This document shows positions 42,004-53,708 of a stretch of 64,000 nt of DNA, piece by piece (position 1 is the stretch's first letter; the number at the start of each line of letters is the position of its first letter). The notes under the pieces are model-generated. The model was not told the DNA's origin. It worked only from the letters and a program-made list of their open reading frames with translations, and searched no databases. Where the stretch lies: the NCBI GenBank assembly GCA_021324775.1, contig JAJPIM010000003.1, positions 1-64,000 of the forward strand, in the 5' to 3' direction. Source of the DNA: Gemmatimonadota bacterium. GTDB lineage: Bacteria; Gemmatimonadota; Gemmatimonadetes; Gemmatimonadales; Gemmatimonadaceae. A program made the translations under genes and the position numbers.

Positions 42004-43017
42004 CTGTCCACACGCCGCGCTGATGTCGAGGCCGCGGCTCTTGCGGACCGCCACCTCGACGCCCCGCGCGCGCAGCGTCCGGGCGAAAGCCGCGGTCGCG
42101 CCCGGCGTGCTTTGGCTGAACCCCCGGCTCCCGCCCGGGTGCAGGGGAATGAGATTGACGAACGCGCCGCACGCGATGGCGAGCGCCGCCAGCCGCGCCG
42201 CGTGATCCTGGGCGTCGTTGACGCCACCGAGGAGGACGTACTCGAACGTCACCCGCCGCACGAACCCCCGCGCCGCCGCAATCACGCTGGCCAGAGGATA
42301 CTTCGTATTGACAGGCATCAGCTTCTGCCGCAGCTCGTCGAGCGGCGCATGGACGGAGATCGCGAGCCGGAATTGCTCGGGCCGGGCGGCCAGCGCCTCG
42401 ATACCCGGCAACACGCCCACGGTCGATACCGTGATGTGTCGCGCGCCGATCCCGATCGCGGCGGGGTCGTTGAGCAGCGTCAGCGCCACGTCGACGTTTC
42501 GCCAGTTCATCAGCGGCTCGCCCATTCCCATGAACACGACGTTCGTCGGGCGGAGCGGGGGATCGAGCAGCATGAGCTCGCGCACCTGCCCAGCGATCTC
42601 CCACGGGGCGAGGTTCCGAGCGAATCCCATCGCTCCCGTCGCGCAGAACGCGCATTGAAGCGCGCATCCGGCCTGCGACGAGATGCACGCCGTGAGCCGG
42701 TTGCCGTCGGGGATGGTGACTGTCTCGATGGATTCTCCGTCGGGCAAGCGGAACAGAAACTTCTGCGTGCCGTCAGCCGACTCCTGCCGCGTCACCAGCT
42801 CGAGGCGCGGCAGCACGAACGCCGTATCGAGATGCTCGCGAAACGCCGCGGGGAGCTCCGCGATCTCCGCGAAACTCCGCACCGGCGTGGTCCACAACCG
42901 CCGCGCCACTTGATTGCCGCGATACGCCGCGACGTCATGTTCGGCCGCGAACGTTCGCAACCGCGCGACGACATCGGCGGGACGCAGATCGAGGAGATTC
43001 TCGCGATCCTGCTTCAC
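41932..43017 (-). CDS. rlmN: dual-specificity rRNA/tRNA methyltransferase RlmN
   Basis: RlmN is a radical-SAM enzyme that makes 2-methyladenosine at 23S rRNA A2503 and at A37 of some tRNAs. The cluster cysteines are Cys118, Cys122 and Cys125 (GCALQCAFCATG). The mechanistic pair is Cys111 (ACISSQAG) and Cys336 in DISAACGQL. FMGMGEPLMNW and ISVHAPLDELRQKLMPVN also fit. About 22 extra residues follow the conserved CGQL end, and this tail is what overlaps the LytR_C gene. The start is GTG at 43017. Confidence 0.95.
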   Translation of the reverse strand: MKQDRENLLDLRPADVVARLRTFAAEHDVAAYRGNQVARRLWTTPVRSFAEIAELPAAFREHLDTAFVLPRLELVTRQESADGTQKFLFRLPDGESIETVTIPDGNRLTACISSQAGCALQCAFCATGAMGFARNLAPWEIAGQVRELMLLDPPLRPTNVVFMGMGEPLMNWRNVDVALTLLNDPAAIGIGARHITVSTVGVLPGIEALAARPEQFRLAISVHAPLDELRQKLMPVNTKYPLASVIAAARGFVRRVTFEYVLLGGVNDAQDHAARLAALAIACGAFVNLIPLHPGGSRGFSQSTPGATAAFARTLRARGVEVAVRKSRGLDISAACGQLRVERLGRRPPTRAHEDADVHVA

Positions 43018-43200
43018 AGAGTACGAGAGGTTGGTGACGTAACGCCTTATGAGACAACAAAATACGCGCTACGATATCTCGCCGCTTCGCAGGCGGCGCG
43101 CCTACCGGGTGGGATCCGGTTGGGTTAGATTCCGCGACAACTCAATGAACAGTAATCGGTTGGTGCGGGCGTGACCCACGGAGCGACGGACGGTTCCGTG
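43018..43200. other. divergent promoter region, rlmN and aspS
   Basis: This gap between two divergent genes has a more AT-rich segment around 43045-43080 (including ACAACAAAATACGCGCTACG) that contrasts with its surroundings and is where promoters would be expected. I could not place a -35/-10 pair with normal spacing on either strand. No hairpin with a T-tract, and no T-box-like structure before aspS, is evident. Confidence 0.4.
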
Positions 43201-44968
<1,768 letters not shown>

Positions 44969-44976
<8 letters not shown>

Positions 44977-45931
44977 GACGGCGGTCACCCACCGGGTGTC
45001 CACCGAAGGGGCGGATCTTCTGACCCTGGCCGGCGTCAACGATGCCAATCTCGTCGAGCTGGCGCGGCTCTCGGGCGCCCGCCTCGCGCTGCGGGGCGAC
45101 CAGTTGTCGATCACGGGGGCGGCAGCCTCGGTCGATCGAGCGGTCTCCGTCGCGCAGCGCATGATCGAGTTGGCCCGGCAGCGGGAGCCGGTGACTCCGG
45201 ACGACGTGCTCCGGCTCCACGATGACGCCGGCGCTGACGGTCCCGGTGCCGCGACCGTCGCCGAGGGCCAGCGAATTGCCCTGCCGGGGGTGCGCACGGT
45301 CATCACGCCCAAGACGCCGGGCCAGGCGGAATACCTGCAGAAGATCGCCGAGCACGACATCGTCGTGGGCATCGGGCCTGCGGGCACCGGCAAGACGTAC
45401 CTCGCCGTCGCTGCGGCCGTCGAAGCGCTGGCACGGAAGCGAGTGCGGCGGATCATCCTCGCCCGGCCGGCGGTGGAGGCCGGGGAGAACCTCGGCTTCC
45501 TGCCGGGCGACATGCAGGCCAAGGTTGACCCCTACCTCCGGCCGCTCTACGATGCGCTGGACACGATGATGCCGGCCGAGCGAATCCAGCGGGCGCTCGA
45601 GACCCGTACCATCGAGATTGCGCCGCTCGCCTTCATGCGAGGCCGGACCCTTGCCGATGCGTTCGTCATTCTCGACGAAGCCCAGAACGCCACGACCCTG
45701 CAGATGAAGATGTTTCTGACGCGGCTTGGCGTGAACTCCAAGATCGTCATCACGGGCGACAAGACTCAGATCGATCTGCCGCGCCGTGAGGAATCGGGCC
45801 TGATGCAGGTGGAGCGCATCCTGCCGGGCATCGATGGCATCGCGTTTCATTACTTCGACGAGACGGATGTCGTGCGGCATCGCCTCGTGCGCGACATCAT
45901 TCGGGCCTACGCATACGACGCCGGCGCCTGA
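44969..45931 (+). CDS. phoH: PhoH-family ATPase
   Basis: PhoH-like proteins are P-loop ATPases of the helicase-like type tied to RNA processing, often beside ybeY. The N-terminal 95 residues are KH-like. The ATPase domain has Walker A GPAGTGKT (136-143), RPAVEAGENLGFLPGD, Walker B FVILDEAQNATTLQMKMFLT (in part) and TGDKTQIDLP. At 320 residues it is a standard single PhoH. The order phoH, 7TM-HD gene, ybeY is conserved in many bacteria, and the product likely supports ribosome maturation. Confidence 0.93.
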
Positions 45932-47408
45932 TTCGGGTCCCGACTTCGGGACACGTGCCCTCAATCTCTGGCGGCAGCTCGACCGGCTGACGCCGCGGGC
46001 GACGTTCGCCGCGGCGGCGGGCGCGCACGTGATTCGCTGGGCCATCTTCGCCGGCTTGGCGGTCGTCGCGACCGCGCTCTTCGGCAAATCCGCGGGTGGC
46101 GGCCAGGCGGTGGCCGGCGCGGTGCTCTCCAACGGCCTGCTGATCGCGGTGTTCGGCCTCACGATGATGTTCTACCGGCCCGCCGTGTACCGGTCGTCGC
46201 GCGCGGTGACCCTCATCGCGGTGGCGTTCGCGGTCATCCTGGCGATCGCGGCCGCGGTGGCGCGGAACGACCCGGCTCGTCCGGAACTCATCCCGATTGC
46301 CCTGGCCGCCGTGCTGTTCAGCGTGCTGTTCGACACCCGGGTCAGCCTCTTTGCGTCGGTCATCCTGGCGACGCTCGTCGGGTTGCAGGCGCCGTATCAC
46401 GGATCGTCCACGCTGTTCCTGCTGCTCATCGTTGGGGCCGCCTCGGCATTCAGCGTGCGGGTCATCAGGCGCCGCGATCAAGCCTACTACTCGATTCTGG
46501 TCACGGCGGGCGCGTATGCACTGGCGGAGCTGGGCATCGGACTCGCCGCAGGGACGCCGGCGCACGCCATATGGTACGCGATCCTCGTCGGCGGCATCAA
46601 TTCGGTGGTGTCGGTGGCGCTAGCGTTGATGCTGCTCCCGCCGCTCGAGGAGTTCACGGGCATCGACACCTATCTCAAGCTGCTGGAATGGTCCGACCTC
46701 AACCGCCCGCTCTTGCGCCGGCTGAGCGTGGAGGCGCCGGGGACGTTCGCGCACACCATGCGGATCGCAAATCTCGCGGAGGCGGCCTGCGATGCGATCG
46801 GTGCGAACGGACTGCTCGCGCGGGTCGGCGCCTACTATCACGATGTCGGCAAGATCAAGAAGCCGGAATATTTCGTCGAGAACCAGCCGCGCGGCCGGAA
46901 CCCCCACGACAAACTCAAGCCGGCGACGAGCGCCGCCATTATCCGCAATCACGTCCGCGAAGGCGTCGAGCTCGCGGAGGAACACGGCCTGCCCGTCGGG
47001 CTGCAGGCCTTCATCACGGAGCACCACGGCACCGGGCGCATCACGTATTTCCTGCAGAAAGCGCGCGAGCGCGACGGCAATGGCGTGGATCCGGCGGACT
47101 TCGAGTATCCCGGCCCGGTTCCCCAGACCGCCGAAACGGCGATCTGCATGCTCGCCGATGGTGTCGAGGCGTCCGCGCACGTGCTGCACGACGCGACGCC
47201 GCAGAAGATTCGCGAGGTCATTGATCACATCGTGCGGCAACGCATCGAGCAGGGGCAGCTCCGCGAGGCACCGCTCACGCTCAAGCAGTTGGAGGTGGTG
47301 AAGGAGCAGTTCGCCCGCGTCCTCATCGGCATGTATCACCATCGGATCGACTACCCCTCGGCCACCGGCGGAGTGACGTCCGAGTTCGCGTCGTCGGCCC
47401 CGGCGTGA
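45867..47408 (+). CDS. 7TM-HD (PgpH-like) phosphodiesterase, short form
   Basis: A membrane protein of about 513 residues. Seven or so membrane spans fill roughly residues 30-260. A cytoplasmic HD domain follows, with FAHTMRIANLAEAAC, the catalytic YYHDVGKIKKPEYF, ITEHHGTGRITYF and ICMLADGVEASA. PgpH/YqfF relatives hydrolyse cyclic di-AMP and carry an extracytoplasmic sensor of about 200 residues before the seven spans; it is absent here. The start is uncertain: ATG at 45867 overlaps phoH by 65 bases, ATG at 45834 by 98, and no ATG/GTG/TTG lies between the phoH stop and the first span. It sits between phoH and ybeY as usual. Confidence 0.85.
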   Translation: MSCGIASCATSFGPTHTTPAPDSGPDFGTRALNLWRQLDRLTPRATFAAAAGAHVIRWAIFAGLAVVATALFGKSAGGGQAVAGAVLSNGLLIAVFGLTMMFYRPAVYRSSRAVTLIAVAFAVILAIAAAVARNDPARPELIPIALAAVLFSVLFDTRVSLFASVILATLVGLQAPYHGSSTLFLLLIVGAASAFSVRVIRRRDQAYYSILVTAGAYALAELGIGLAAGTPAHAIWYAILVGGINSVVSVALALMLLPPLEEFTGIDTYLKLLEWSDLNRPLLRRLSVEAPGTFAHTMRIANLAEAACDAIGANGLLARVGAYYHDVGKIKKPEYFVENQPRGRNPHDKLKPATSAAIIRNHVREGVELAEEHGLPVGLQAFITEHHGTGRITYFLQKARERDGNGVDPADFEYPGPVPQTAETAICMLADGVEASAHVLHDATPQKIREVIDHIVRQRIEQGQLREAPLTLKQLEVVKEQFARVLIGMYHHRIDYPSATGGVTSEFASSAPA

Positions 47409-47445
47409 TGCGGCTCGCCGCGCTCGCCGGCTTGACCGCCCCGGG

Positions 47446-47892
47446 GTGACGCTCGCCGTTGCGGTGTCCGCCAGCCGGGTGCGCCTGCCCATGCCGGCGG
47501 CGAGGGTGCGCTCCGTCGCGACGGCGGTGCTGGCCGCCGAGCGCGTCCGGGCCGCCCTCATCTCGATCGCGTTCGTGTCCGCACGCGCGATCGCGCAGCT
47601 CAATCGGGACCACCTGGGAGTGGACGGCCCAACCGACGTGATCGCGTTCTCGCTCCAGCGGAGCGGCCGCGCCGCGCCGCTGATCGGCGACATCTACATC
47701 GCGCCGGCGATCGCCCGCGCGCACGCGCGGCGGCACGGCGTGACGGAGCGTGAGGAGACGGTGCGTCTCGTCGTGCACGGCGTGCTCCACGTCGCGGGGC
47801 ACGATCATCCCGGGGGCGCCGGCCGAGTCTCATCCCGCATGTGGCGGCGGCAGGAACAGCTCGTCCGCCGCGTGACCTCGCGGTCCCGATGA
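47446..47892 (+). CDS. ybeY: endoribonuclease YbeY
   Basis: YbeY is a zinc-dependent endoribonuclease for 16S rRNA 3'-end maturation and ribosome quality control. The metal site is His111, His115 and His121 in HGVLHVAGHDHP, and DHLGVDGPTDVIAFSL is the other family signature. It is 148 residues, starts with GTG and ends in an ATGA overlap with meaB. The link to phoH and the 7TM-HD gene supports a role in RNA processing; the meaB overlap looks like accidental operon fusion. Confidence 0.94.
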   Translation: MTLAVAVSASRVRLPMPAARVRSVATAVLAAERVRAALISIAFVSARAIAQLNRDHLGVDGPTDVIAFSLQRSGRAAPLIGDIYIAPAIARAHARRHGVTEREETVRLVVHGVLHVAGHDHPGGAGRVSSRMWRRQEQLVRRVTSRSR

Positions 47893-48983
47893 GCGCGGCG
47901 CCGGCCGCGTCCGACCGTCTGCTCGCGGATTTCGCGGCCCGGAAGCCGGCCGCGCTCGCGCGGGTCATCAGCATTGTCGAGAACCGCGGTGCCGGGTCGG
48001 CGCGCCTCCTGGCGGCGCTGCACGGCGCGACCGGGCATGCGCGCCGGATCGGGATCACCGGGCCGCCGGGTGCGGGCAAGAGCACACTCGTGGCGCAACT
48101 GGTCCGCGCCTACCGAAGCCGCGGCCTGACGGCCGGCGTCGTCGCCGTCGATCCCACGTCGGCGTTCACGGGAGGCGCGCTGCTCGGTGACCGGATCCGG
48201 ATGGAGGCTGTCGCCCTGGATCCCGGCGTCTACATCCGCTCGCTCGCCACGCGAGGTGCGCTTGGCGGATTGTCGGCCGCGACCCGCGAGATCGCCGATG
48301 TCCTCGACGCGTACGGATTCGATCGCGTCCTGGTCGAGACCGTCGGCGTCGGGCAGAGTGAGCTTGAGGTCGCGCGGACGGCCGACAGTTGCGTCGTGGT
48401 GCTGGTCCCGGAATCCGGCGATGCGATTCAGACGCTGAAGGCCGGCCTGATGGAGATCGCCGATGTCTTGGTGGTCAACAAGGCGGATCGCCCTGGTGCA
48501 GACCGGCTGCGGGCGGAGCTCAAGGTGATGCTGCAGGTGCGTTCGGGTCCGCGCCGCGGGCAAACGGCATCGTCGCGAGGTGCGGGCACGGACCTGTCCG
48601 GAGAGCCCGCGGATCCGCCGGAGGGCGGCGGGGCGGAAGGCGCCCATGGATCGTCCTGGGTCCCTCCCGTGCTCACTGCGGTGGCCGCCGACGGTACCGG
48701 GATCCCCGAGCTGCTGGGCGCGCTCGACAGCCATCACGACTATCTCGTAGCCACGGGTGGCCTCGCAGAGCAGCGGCAGGCACGCTTGCGCGCGCGCGTC
48801 GCGGAGGTCGTCGATCTCGAGCTCCGGGCGCGGCTGTGGGGCGATGCGGCGACCACGGCGTGGCTGGAGGGACGGCTCGCGGCCATGGACTCCGGCGAGA
48901 CCACGCCGTTCGACGTCGCCCGCGAGCTGCTCAAGCGGAGCGGGCGCCTGCTCGCGGGAGAGGGCGATGACGCCCCCCGGTGA
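47889..48983 (+). CDS. meaB: methylmalonyl-CoA mutase-associated GTPase MeaB
   Basis: MeaB is a G3E GTPase that loads and protects the B12 cofactor of methylmalonyl-CoA mutase. Walker A is GPPGAGKST (58-66), followed by DPTSAFTGGALLGDRIRM, VETVGVGQSE and the base motif NKAD near residue 199. Residues about 219-256 are a Gly/Ser/Pro-rich insertion absent from the relatives I know. The C-terminal helical dimerisation arm is present. The mutase B12-binding subunit is 0.8 kb downstream, which supports the pairing. Confidence 0.93.
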   Translation: MSAAPAASDRLLADFAARKPAALARVISIVENRGAGSARLLAALHGATGHARRIGITGPPGAGKSTLVAQLVRAYRSRGLTAGVVAVDPTSAFTGGALLGDRIRMEAVALDPGVYIRSLATRGALGGLSAATREIADVLDAYGFDRVLVETVGVGQSELEVARTADSCVVVLVPESGDAIQTLKAGLMEIADVLVVNKADRPGADRLRAELKVMLQVRSGPRRGQTASSRGAGTDLSGEPADPPEGGGAEGAHGSSWVPPVLTAVAADGTGIPELLGALDSHHDYLVATGGLAEQRQARLRARVAEVVDLELRARLWGDAATTAWLEGRLAAMDSGETTPFDVARELLKRSGRLLAGEGDDAPR

Positions 48984-49773
48984 ACGGACGCGTGTGGCGC
49001 CATCCGGCGAATGGTGGGCGAGCTATTTCGACGCGCGATACCTCACGGAATACGAGCCGCTCTTCAACGATGGGCAGGACCGGCGCGACGTCGCCCGGCT
49101 GATCGAGCTGCTCGAGCTGCCAGTCGGGGCCCGCGTGCTCGACGTGCCGTGCGGCCAGGGGCGTCATGCGCGGCTGCTGGCCGAAGCGGGTTACGCGGTC
49201 GATGCGCTCGACTACTCCGGGCACCTGCTGGACGTCGCGCGGGCGCAAGGGCCTCACGAGGGGCTGCACTACCGCCGGGGCGACATGCGTGCGCTGCCGG
49301 TCCGGTGGACGCAGCGGTTCGACGCGGTCATGAATGTGTTCACGTCTTTCGGATTCTTCCTGCACCCGAGCGATGACCGCCGGGTCCTGCGCGAGTTCGC
49401 CCGCGTCCTCAAGCCCGGCGGCACGTTCGTGTGGCACGGGGCGAGCCGGGATGGCGTGATGGCACGGTTCCTCGACCGCGACTGGTGGCATACCATGGAT
49501 CACACGATGGTGGCGCATGAGCGGACCTTCGACCCGCTGTCGGGCGTGCTGTCGGTCGAGGTGCAATGGCGGGGGAGCACCGGCCCGGGCCATCGGACCT
49601 ACCGGATCCGGCTCTACACCGCCACCGCGCTGGCCGGCATGCTCGCGACCGAGGGCATCGTCGTCGAGCAGGCGTTCGATGGGTGGACGAGCCGCCCGCT
49701 GACACGCCGGTCCGGTGAGATGCTGCTCATCGGCCGCAAACGCGAGTTGCCCCGTGCGCCGCGCGGCAAGTAA
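48967..49773 (+). CDS. class I SAM-dependent methyltransferase
   Basis: A 268-residue protein with a Rossmann methyltransferase core: motif I VLDVPCGQGRHARLLAEAGY (residues 57-76), an acidic residue in ALDYSG, RRGDMRALP, and the post-II block RFDAVMNVFTSFGFF. The substrate cannot be told; the family includes small-molecule and quinone methylases. It overlaps meaB by 17 bases. An inverted repeat follows the stop codon. It does not obviously belong to methylmalonyl-CoA metabolism. Confidence 0.85.
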   Translation: MTPPGERTRVAPSGEWWASYFDARYLTEYEPLFNDGQDRRDVARLIELLELPVGARVLDVPCGQGRHARLLAEAGYAVDALDYSGHLLDVARAQGPHEGLHYRRGDMRALPVRWTQRFDAVMNVFTSFGFFLHPSDDRRVLREFARVLKPGGTFVWHGASRDGVMARFLDRDWWHTMDHTMVAHERTFDPLSGVLSVEVQWRGSTGPGHRTYRIRLYTATALAGMLATEGIVVEQAFDGWTSRPLTRRSGEMLLIGRKRELPRAPRGK

Positions 49774-49781
49774 ACTGGAGG

Positions 49782-49799
49782 GACGCCGCTCGCGGCGTC
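49782..49799. other. GC-rich stem-loop after methyltransferase gene
   Basis: GACGCCGC and GCGGCGTC form a perfect 8-bp arm pair around TC, so the practical hairpin is about 7 bp with a four-base loop. It lies eight bases after the methyltransferase stop and 20 before the mutase subunit start. TCTCCC follows, not a T-run. It may be a weak terminator or an RNA-stabilising element. Confidence 0.5.
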
Positions 49800-49818
49800 T
49801 CCCATCCTCCACCACGCC

Positions 49819-50238
49819 ATGACCGCATCACGACCGATTCGCGTCCTCGTCGCCAAGCCCGGGTTGGACGGTCATGACCGGGGCGCCAAGGTCGTGGCGG
49901 CCGCGCTGCGCGACGCGGGCATGGAGGTGGTCTACACGGGCCTGCACCAGACGCCAGAGATGATCGCGACCGCCGCGATCCAGGAAGACGTCGATGTGGT
50001 GGGCCTCTCGATCCTGAGCGGTGCGCACATGACGCTGTTCCCCCGGGTGCTGCAGCTCCTGCACGAGCAGGGACGCGATGATGTGCTGGTCACTGGCGGC
50101 GGTATCATTCCGCAGGAAGACATGAACACGCTCCATCGACAGGGTGTCGGCAAGTTATTCGGGCCGGGCACCTCGACCTCCGACCTCGTGCGCTACATCC
50201 AGGATTGGTTCGCGCAACGCGAGCGGCAGGAGGCGTGA
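49819..50238 (+). CDS. B12-binding subunit of methylmalonyl-CoA mutase
   Basis: This 139-residue protein is a stand-alone cobalamin-binding domain of the methylmalonyl-CoA mutase family. The base-off motif is Asp17, His19 and Gly22 (GLDGHDRG), with His19 as the cobalt ligand. [16 protein letters not shown] and [11 protein letters not shown] follow as expected. The catalytic large subunit must be encoded elsewhere. Split mutases of this type serve propionate, odd-chain fatty acid and Val/Ile breakdown. It is coupled to the carboxyltransferase gene by a GTGA overlap. Confidence 0.93.
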   Translation: MTASRPIRVLVAKPGLDGHDRGAKVVAAALRDAGMEVVYTGLHQTPEMIATAAIQEDVDVVGLSILSGAHMTLFPRVLQLLHEQGRDDVLVTGGGIIPQEDMNTLHRQGVGKLFGPGTSTSDLVRYIQDWFAQRERQEA

Positions 50239-51953
50239 CCGCGGCCCGTCGCGCAGCGCGGACTGCCGGGGATCAACCGCTTGCGAGCGGGACGAGTCCC
50301 GCGGTGCCCGATCACACGCCGCGGCTCACGCGGCTGGCCGGCGAGCTGCGCACGCTGGAAGACCGCCTGCGGCTAGGCGGCGGCCCCGAGCGCATCGAAC
50401 GCCAGCACGCGCAGGGAAAGCTCGTGGCGCGCGAGCGGGTCGCCGGCCTGTGCGATCCGGGGTCGCGATTCCTCGAGATCGGCCTGCTCGTGGCGTACGA
50501 TCAATACGAGGGCCAGGCGCCCGCCGCGGGTGTGATCACGGGCGTCGGCATCGTGCACGGCCGCGAGGTCGTGGTCGTGGCCAATGATGCGACGGTGAAG
50601 GCCGGATCGTGGTGGCCAGAGACGATCCGCAAGATTCTGCGCGCGCAGGAAATCGCGATGCGCTGCCACGTCCCCATCGTGTACCTCGTGGACTCCGCTG
50701 GTGTGAATCTGCCGTATCAGGGCGGCGTCTTCCCGGGACAGTACGGGGCCGCCCGGATCTTCTACTACAACTCCATCATGCGGCGGTATCTCCGGGTGCC
50801 GCAGATCGCCGCGGTGATGGGGCAGTGCATCGCCGGCGGGGCATACCTGCCCGCGCTGTCGGATGTGATCGTCATGGTGAAGAACACGTCGTTCATGGGA
50901 CTGGGCGGCGCGAATCTCGTCAAAGGGGCGACCGGACAGACGGTCGACTCGGAAGTGCTCGGCGGCGCCACCACACACACCGAGCGAAGCGGGGTCGCCC
51001 ACTACGCGGTCGATGATGACGCCGCCTGCCTCGAGAAGCTGCGCGCGCTGATTGGCCGGCTCCCGCCACCGGCGGCGCGGGCGCCCTCCTCGCCCGTCGC
51101 CGTGGCCGCGTCATCCGACCTGTCCCGCGATGAGCTGTATGGTGTCCTGCCGGCCGATCATCGCATGTCGTATGACATGCACGCCGTGCTGCGTGCCGTG
51201 GTCGACGGAGGCGTGATCGATGAGTTCCAGGCCAATCGCGCGCGCGAGATCATCTGTGGCGACGCGACGATCGAGGGTCTGACGGTCGGCCTCATCGCCA
51301 ACCAGCGCGGCCTGATCAAAGGCCCGGACGGCTCGCGTCCGCGGTTCGGGGGCATCATCTATCCGGAGAGCGCCGAGAAGGTGGCGTTCTTCATCGACCG
51401 CTGTGACCGGCAGGGCATCCCGCTCCTGTTCGTGCAGGACGTCTCGGGCTTCATGGTGGGACCGGACGCCGAGGAGGCCGGCATCATCCGCGCTGGCGCG
51501 CGGTGGGTCGAGGCGATGGCGACGGCTCGCGTGCCGAAACTCGTGCTGACCATCAACCACGCCTCGGGAGCGGGATACTACGCCATGGCGGGCCAGGGAT
51601 TCGATCCCGATTTCATTTTCACATGGCCGACCGGGCGCATGGGGGTGATGGAGGGCGAAGCCGCCATACAGGCCGTGCACGGACCGGCTCTGGCGGCGGC
51701 ACGGACCGCCAATCTACCGGTGCCCGATGCCGTCGCCACGGCGGTCGATGCCATGCGCGCGGAATACGAATCGCAACTCGACGCCCGCTACGCCGCCGCG
51801 AGAGGATTGGTGGACGCCGTGATCTATCCCGAAGAGACCCGCGCAGTCCTGGCCATGGCGCTCCGGACCGCAGCGCAAAACCCCGGTCCTCACGTCGGCG
51901 CGTTCGTGCTCCCGTGCGATGGGATACCCGGTATGCCGGGGCGCGGCGCATGA
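50235..51953 (+). CDS. acyl-CoA carboxylase, carboxyltransferase subunit
   Basis: A 572-residue biotin-dependent carboxyltransferase beta subunit of the crotonase fold. Its halves show [49 protein letters not shown] (in part), [15 protein letters not shown], and later [37 protein letters not shown]. This pattern is closest to methylcrotonyl- or geranyl-CoA carboxylase beta chains, with acetyl/propionyl-CoA as alternatives. No biotin carboxylase gene is next to it. The following AtuA-type genes favour a branched or isoprenoid acyl-CoA substrate. Start and stop overlap both neighbours. Confidence 0.9.
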   Translation: MTAARRAARTAGDQPLASGTSPAVPDHTPRLTRLAGELRTLEDRLRLGGGPERIERQHAQGKLVARERVAGLCDPGSRFLEIGLLVAYDQYEGQAPAAGVITGVGIVHGREVVVVANDATVKAGSWWPETIRKILRAQEIAMRCHVPIVYLVDSAGVNLPYQGGVFPGQYGAARIFYYNSIMRRYLRVPQIAAVMGQCIAGGAYLPALSDVIVMVKNTSFMGLGGANLVKGATGQTVDSEVLGGATTHTERSGVAHYAVDDDAACLEKLRALIGRLPPPAARAPSSPVAVAASSDLSRDELYGVLPADHRMSYDMHAVLRAVVDGGVIDEFQANRAREIICGDATIEGLTVGLIANQRGLIKGPDGSRPRFGGIIYPESAEKVAFFIDRCDRQGIPLLFVQDVSGFMVGPDAEEAGIIRAGARWVEAMATARVPKLVLTINHASGAGYYAMAGQGFDPDFIFTWPTGRMGVMEGEAAIQAVHGPALAAARTANLPVPDAVATAVDAMRAEYESQLDARYAAARGLVDAVIYPEETRAVLAMALRTAAQNPGPHVGAFVLPCDGIPGMPGRGA

Positions 51954-53317
51954 GCGCACCCCGGGTCGTCCGCGTCGCGAGCGGTCAGGGATTCTGGGGG
52001 GACTGGCTGGAGGCGCCACGGCGGCAGGTGACCGGCGGCCCGGTCGACTACCTGATGCTCGACTATCTCGCCGAAGTCACGATGTCCATTCTGCAAAAAC
52101 AGAAGGAGCGTGACCCGTCGCTAGGCTACGCGCGCGATTTTCTGGGAGCGGTCGAGAGCGTGCTGCCGGCCGTCACTGGGCGCGGCGTGCGGGTCGTCGC
52201 CAACGCTGGCGGCGTGAACCCGCAAGCGTGTGCGGCTGCGGTGCGGGCACTGCCGGGCGGCCGCGATGCCGGCGCCAAGCTGCGGATCGGTGTGGTGCTG
52301 GGCGACGATCTGCTGCCGCGTCTCGACGCGCTGATCGCCGCGGGGCACCCGCTGGCCAACATGGAGACGGGCGCACCGCTCTCGACGGTGCGCGATCGGG
52401 TCCTCTCGGCCAATGCCTACCTCGGATCCGGCCCGATCGTCGAGGCACTGGCCGGTGGCGCCAACATCGTGATCACCGGGCGATCCACCGACACGGCCCT
52501 CACGATGGCGCCGTTGCGCCACGAGTTCGGTTGGGCGGCCGACGACTACAACCGGCTGGCTGCAGGCATCGTCGCGGGCCACATCATCGAATGCGGTGCG
52601 CAGTGCTCCGGCGGCAACTGTCTCTACGACTGGCGCGAGATCCCTGACCTCGGAGAAGTGGGCTACCCGATCATCGAAGCGTCCGCCGATGGCACATTCG
52701 TCGTCACCAAACACCCGGGCACCGGGGGACGCGTCTCGACGCAATCGGTGGCCGAGCAACTGGTGTATGAGATGGGGGATCCCCATGCCTATATCACTCC
52801 CGACGTGATCGCGGATTTCACGACGATCCGCCTCGCGGCGGAGGGAACCGACCGTGTACGGGTCTATGGGATCGAGGGCCGGCCGGCGACTCCGAGTCTC
52901 AAGGTGTCGGTGGCTTACCGCGCCGGGTTCAAGGCCGTCGGTACGCTGGTGTATGCGTGGCCGGATGCGTTCGACAAGGCGCAACTTGCGGACCGCGTGC
53001 TGCGCGAGCGGCTCGATCACCTGGGACTTCGGTTCGATCGCATCCTGACCGAGTTCGTCGGAGCGGGTGCCACGCACGGCGCGCTTGCCGGGCCGCCGTC
53101 GGAGGATCTTCCGGAAGTGCAACTCCGGGTCGGAGTGCGCGGCAGCAACCGCGGAGATATCGAGCGATTCACGCGCGAGATCGCGCCGCTCGTGCTCAAC
53201 GGGCCGCCGAGCGTCACTGGCTTCGCCGGCGGCCGGCCGAAGGTCGAGGAGGTCGTGGCCTACTGGCCAGCCCTCATCGACAAGCGGGTCGTGCAGCCGT
53301 CGGTGACCTTCCAATGA
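51950..53317 (+). CDS. AtuA-type (DUF1446) protein
   Basis: A 455-residue protein of the acyclic terpene utilisation AtuA N-terminal family (DUF1446). Visible features are the start [52 protein letters not shown] and [13 protein letters not shown]. In Pseudomonas citronellol/geranyl breakdown AtuA sits with the geranyl-CoA carboxylase, but its reaction is not established to my knowledge. The usual C-terminal ferredoxin-like module is missing and is encoded by the next gene. The ATG overlaps the carboxyltransferase stop. Confidence 0.88.
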   Translation: MSAPRVVRVASGQGFWGDWLEAPRRQVTGGPVDYLMLDYLAEVTMSILQKQKERDPSLGYARDFLGAVESVLPAVTGRGVRVVANAGGVNPQACAAAVRALPGGRDAGAKLRIGVVLGDDLLPRLDALIAAGHPLANMETGAPLSTVRDRVLSANAYLGSGPIVEALAGGANIVITGRSTDTALTMAPLRHEFGWAADDYNRLAAGIVAGHIIECGAQCSGGNCLYDWREIPDLGEVGYPIIEASADGTFVVTKHPGTGGRVSTQSVAEQLVYEMGDPHAYITPDVIADFTTIRLAAEGTDRVRVYGIEGRPATPSLKVSVAYRAGFKAVGTLVYAWPDAFDKAQLADRVLRERLDHLGLRFDRILTEFVGAGATHGALAGPPSEDLPEVQLRVGVRGSNRGDIERFTREIAPLVLNGPPSVTGFAGGRPKVEEVVAYWPALIDKRVVQPSVTFQ

Positions 53318-53330
53318 GGCGCCGCGGCTG

Positions 53331-53708
53331 ATGCGTGTCCGCCTCCTGGACATCGCGCACGCGCGGTCCGGCGACAAAGGCGACACCGCCAACGTCGGCG
53401 TCCTGGCACTGCGTCCGGAGTGGTACCAGGTGCTGGACACGTACGTGACCCGTGACCGCGTCGCGGACCACTTCTCCGGATTGATCTCCGGCGATGTCGT
53501 GCGGTTCGAGCTGCCGAACCTGGGCGCACTCAATTTCCTGCTGCACGGCGCGCTGGACGGCGGCGGCACGCTGTCGCTCAAGACCGACGCACAGGGCAAG
53601 GTCGTGTCGACGGCGCTCCTCCGCATGGTGATCGACGTCCCGGACGATCTCGCCAACCGGCTGAAACTGCCGCCGGCGCCCGGCCCCCGCGCTCCCGTCG
53701 CGCGATGA
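53331..53708 (+). CDS. AtuA-like ferredoxin-fold small protein
   Basis: This 125-residue protein matches the module normally fused to the C-terminus of DUF1446 proteins: LLDIAHARSGDKGDTANVGV at residues 5-24, PNLGALNFLLHGALDGGG (67-84) and KTDAQGK. The GDKG stretch is its hallmark. Here it is a separate gene 13 bases after the AtuA gene, so the two chains probably associate. Its function is unknown. It ends in an ATGA overlap with a tiny membrane-protein gene. Confidence 0.85.
   Translation: MRVRLLDIAHARSGDKGDTANVGVLALRPEWYQVLDTYVTRDRVADHFSGLISGDVVRFELPNLGALNFLLHGALDGGGTLSLKTDAQGKVVSTALLRMVIDVPDDLANRLKLPPAPGPRAPVAR

Noticed and set aside
43018-43200. T-box or other riboswitch before aspS
   Set aside because: No conserved hairpin order, no terminator and no T-box-like core sequence could be found.
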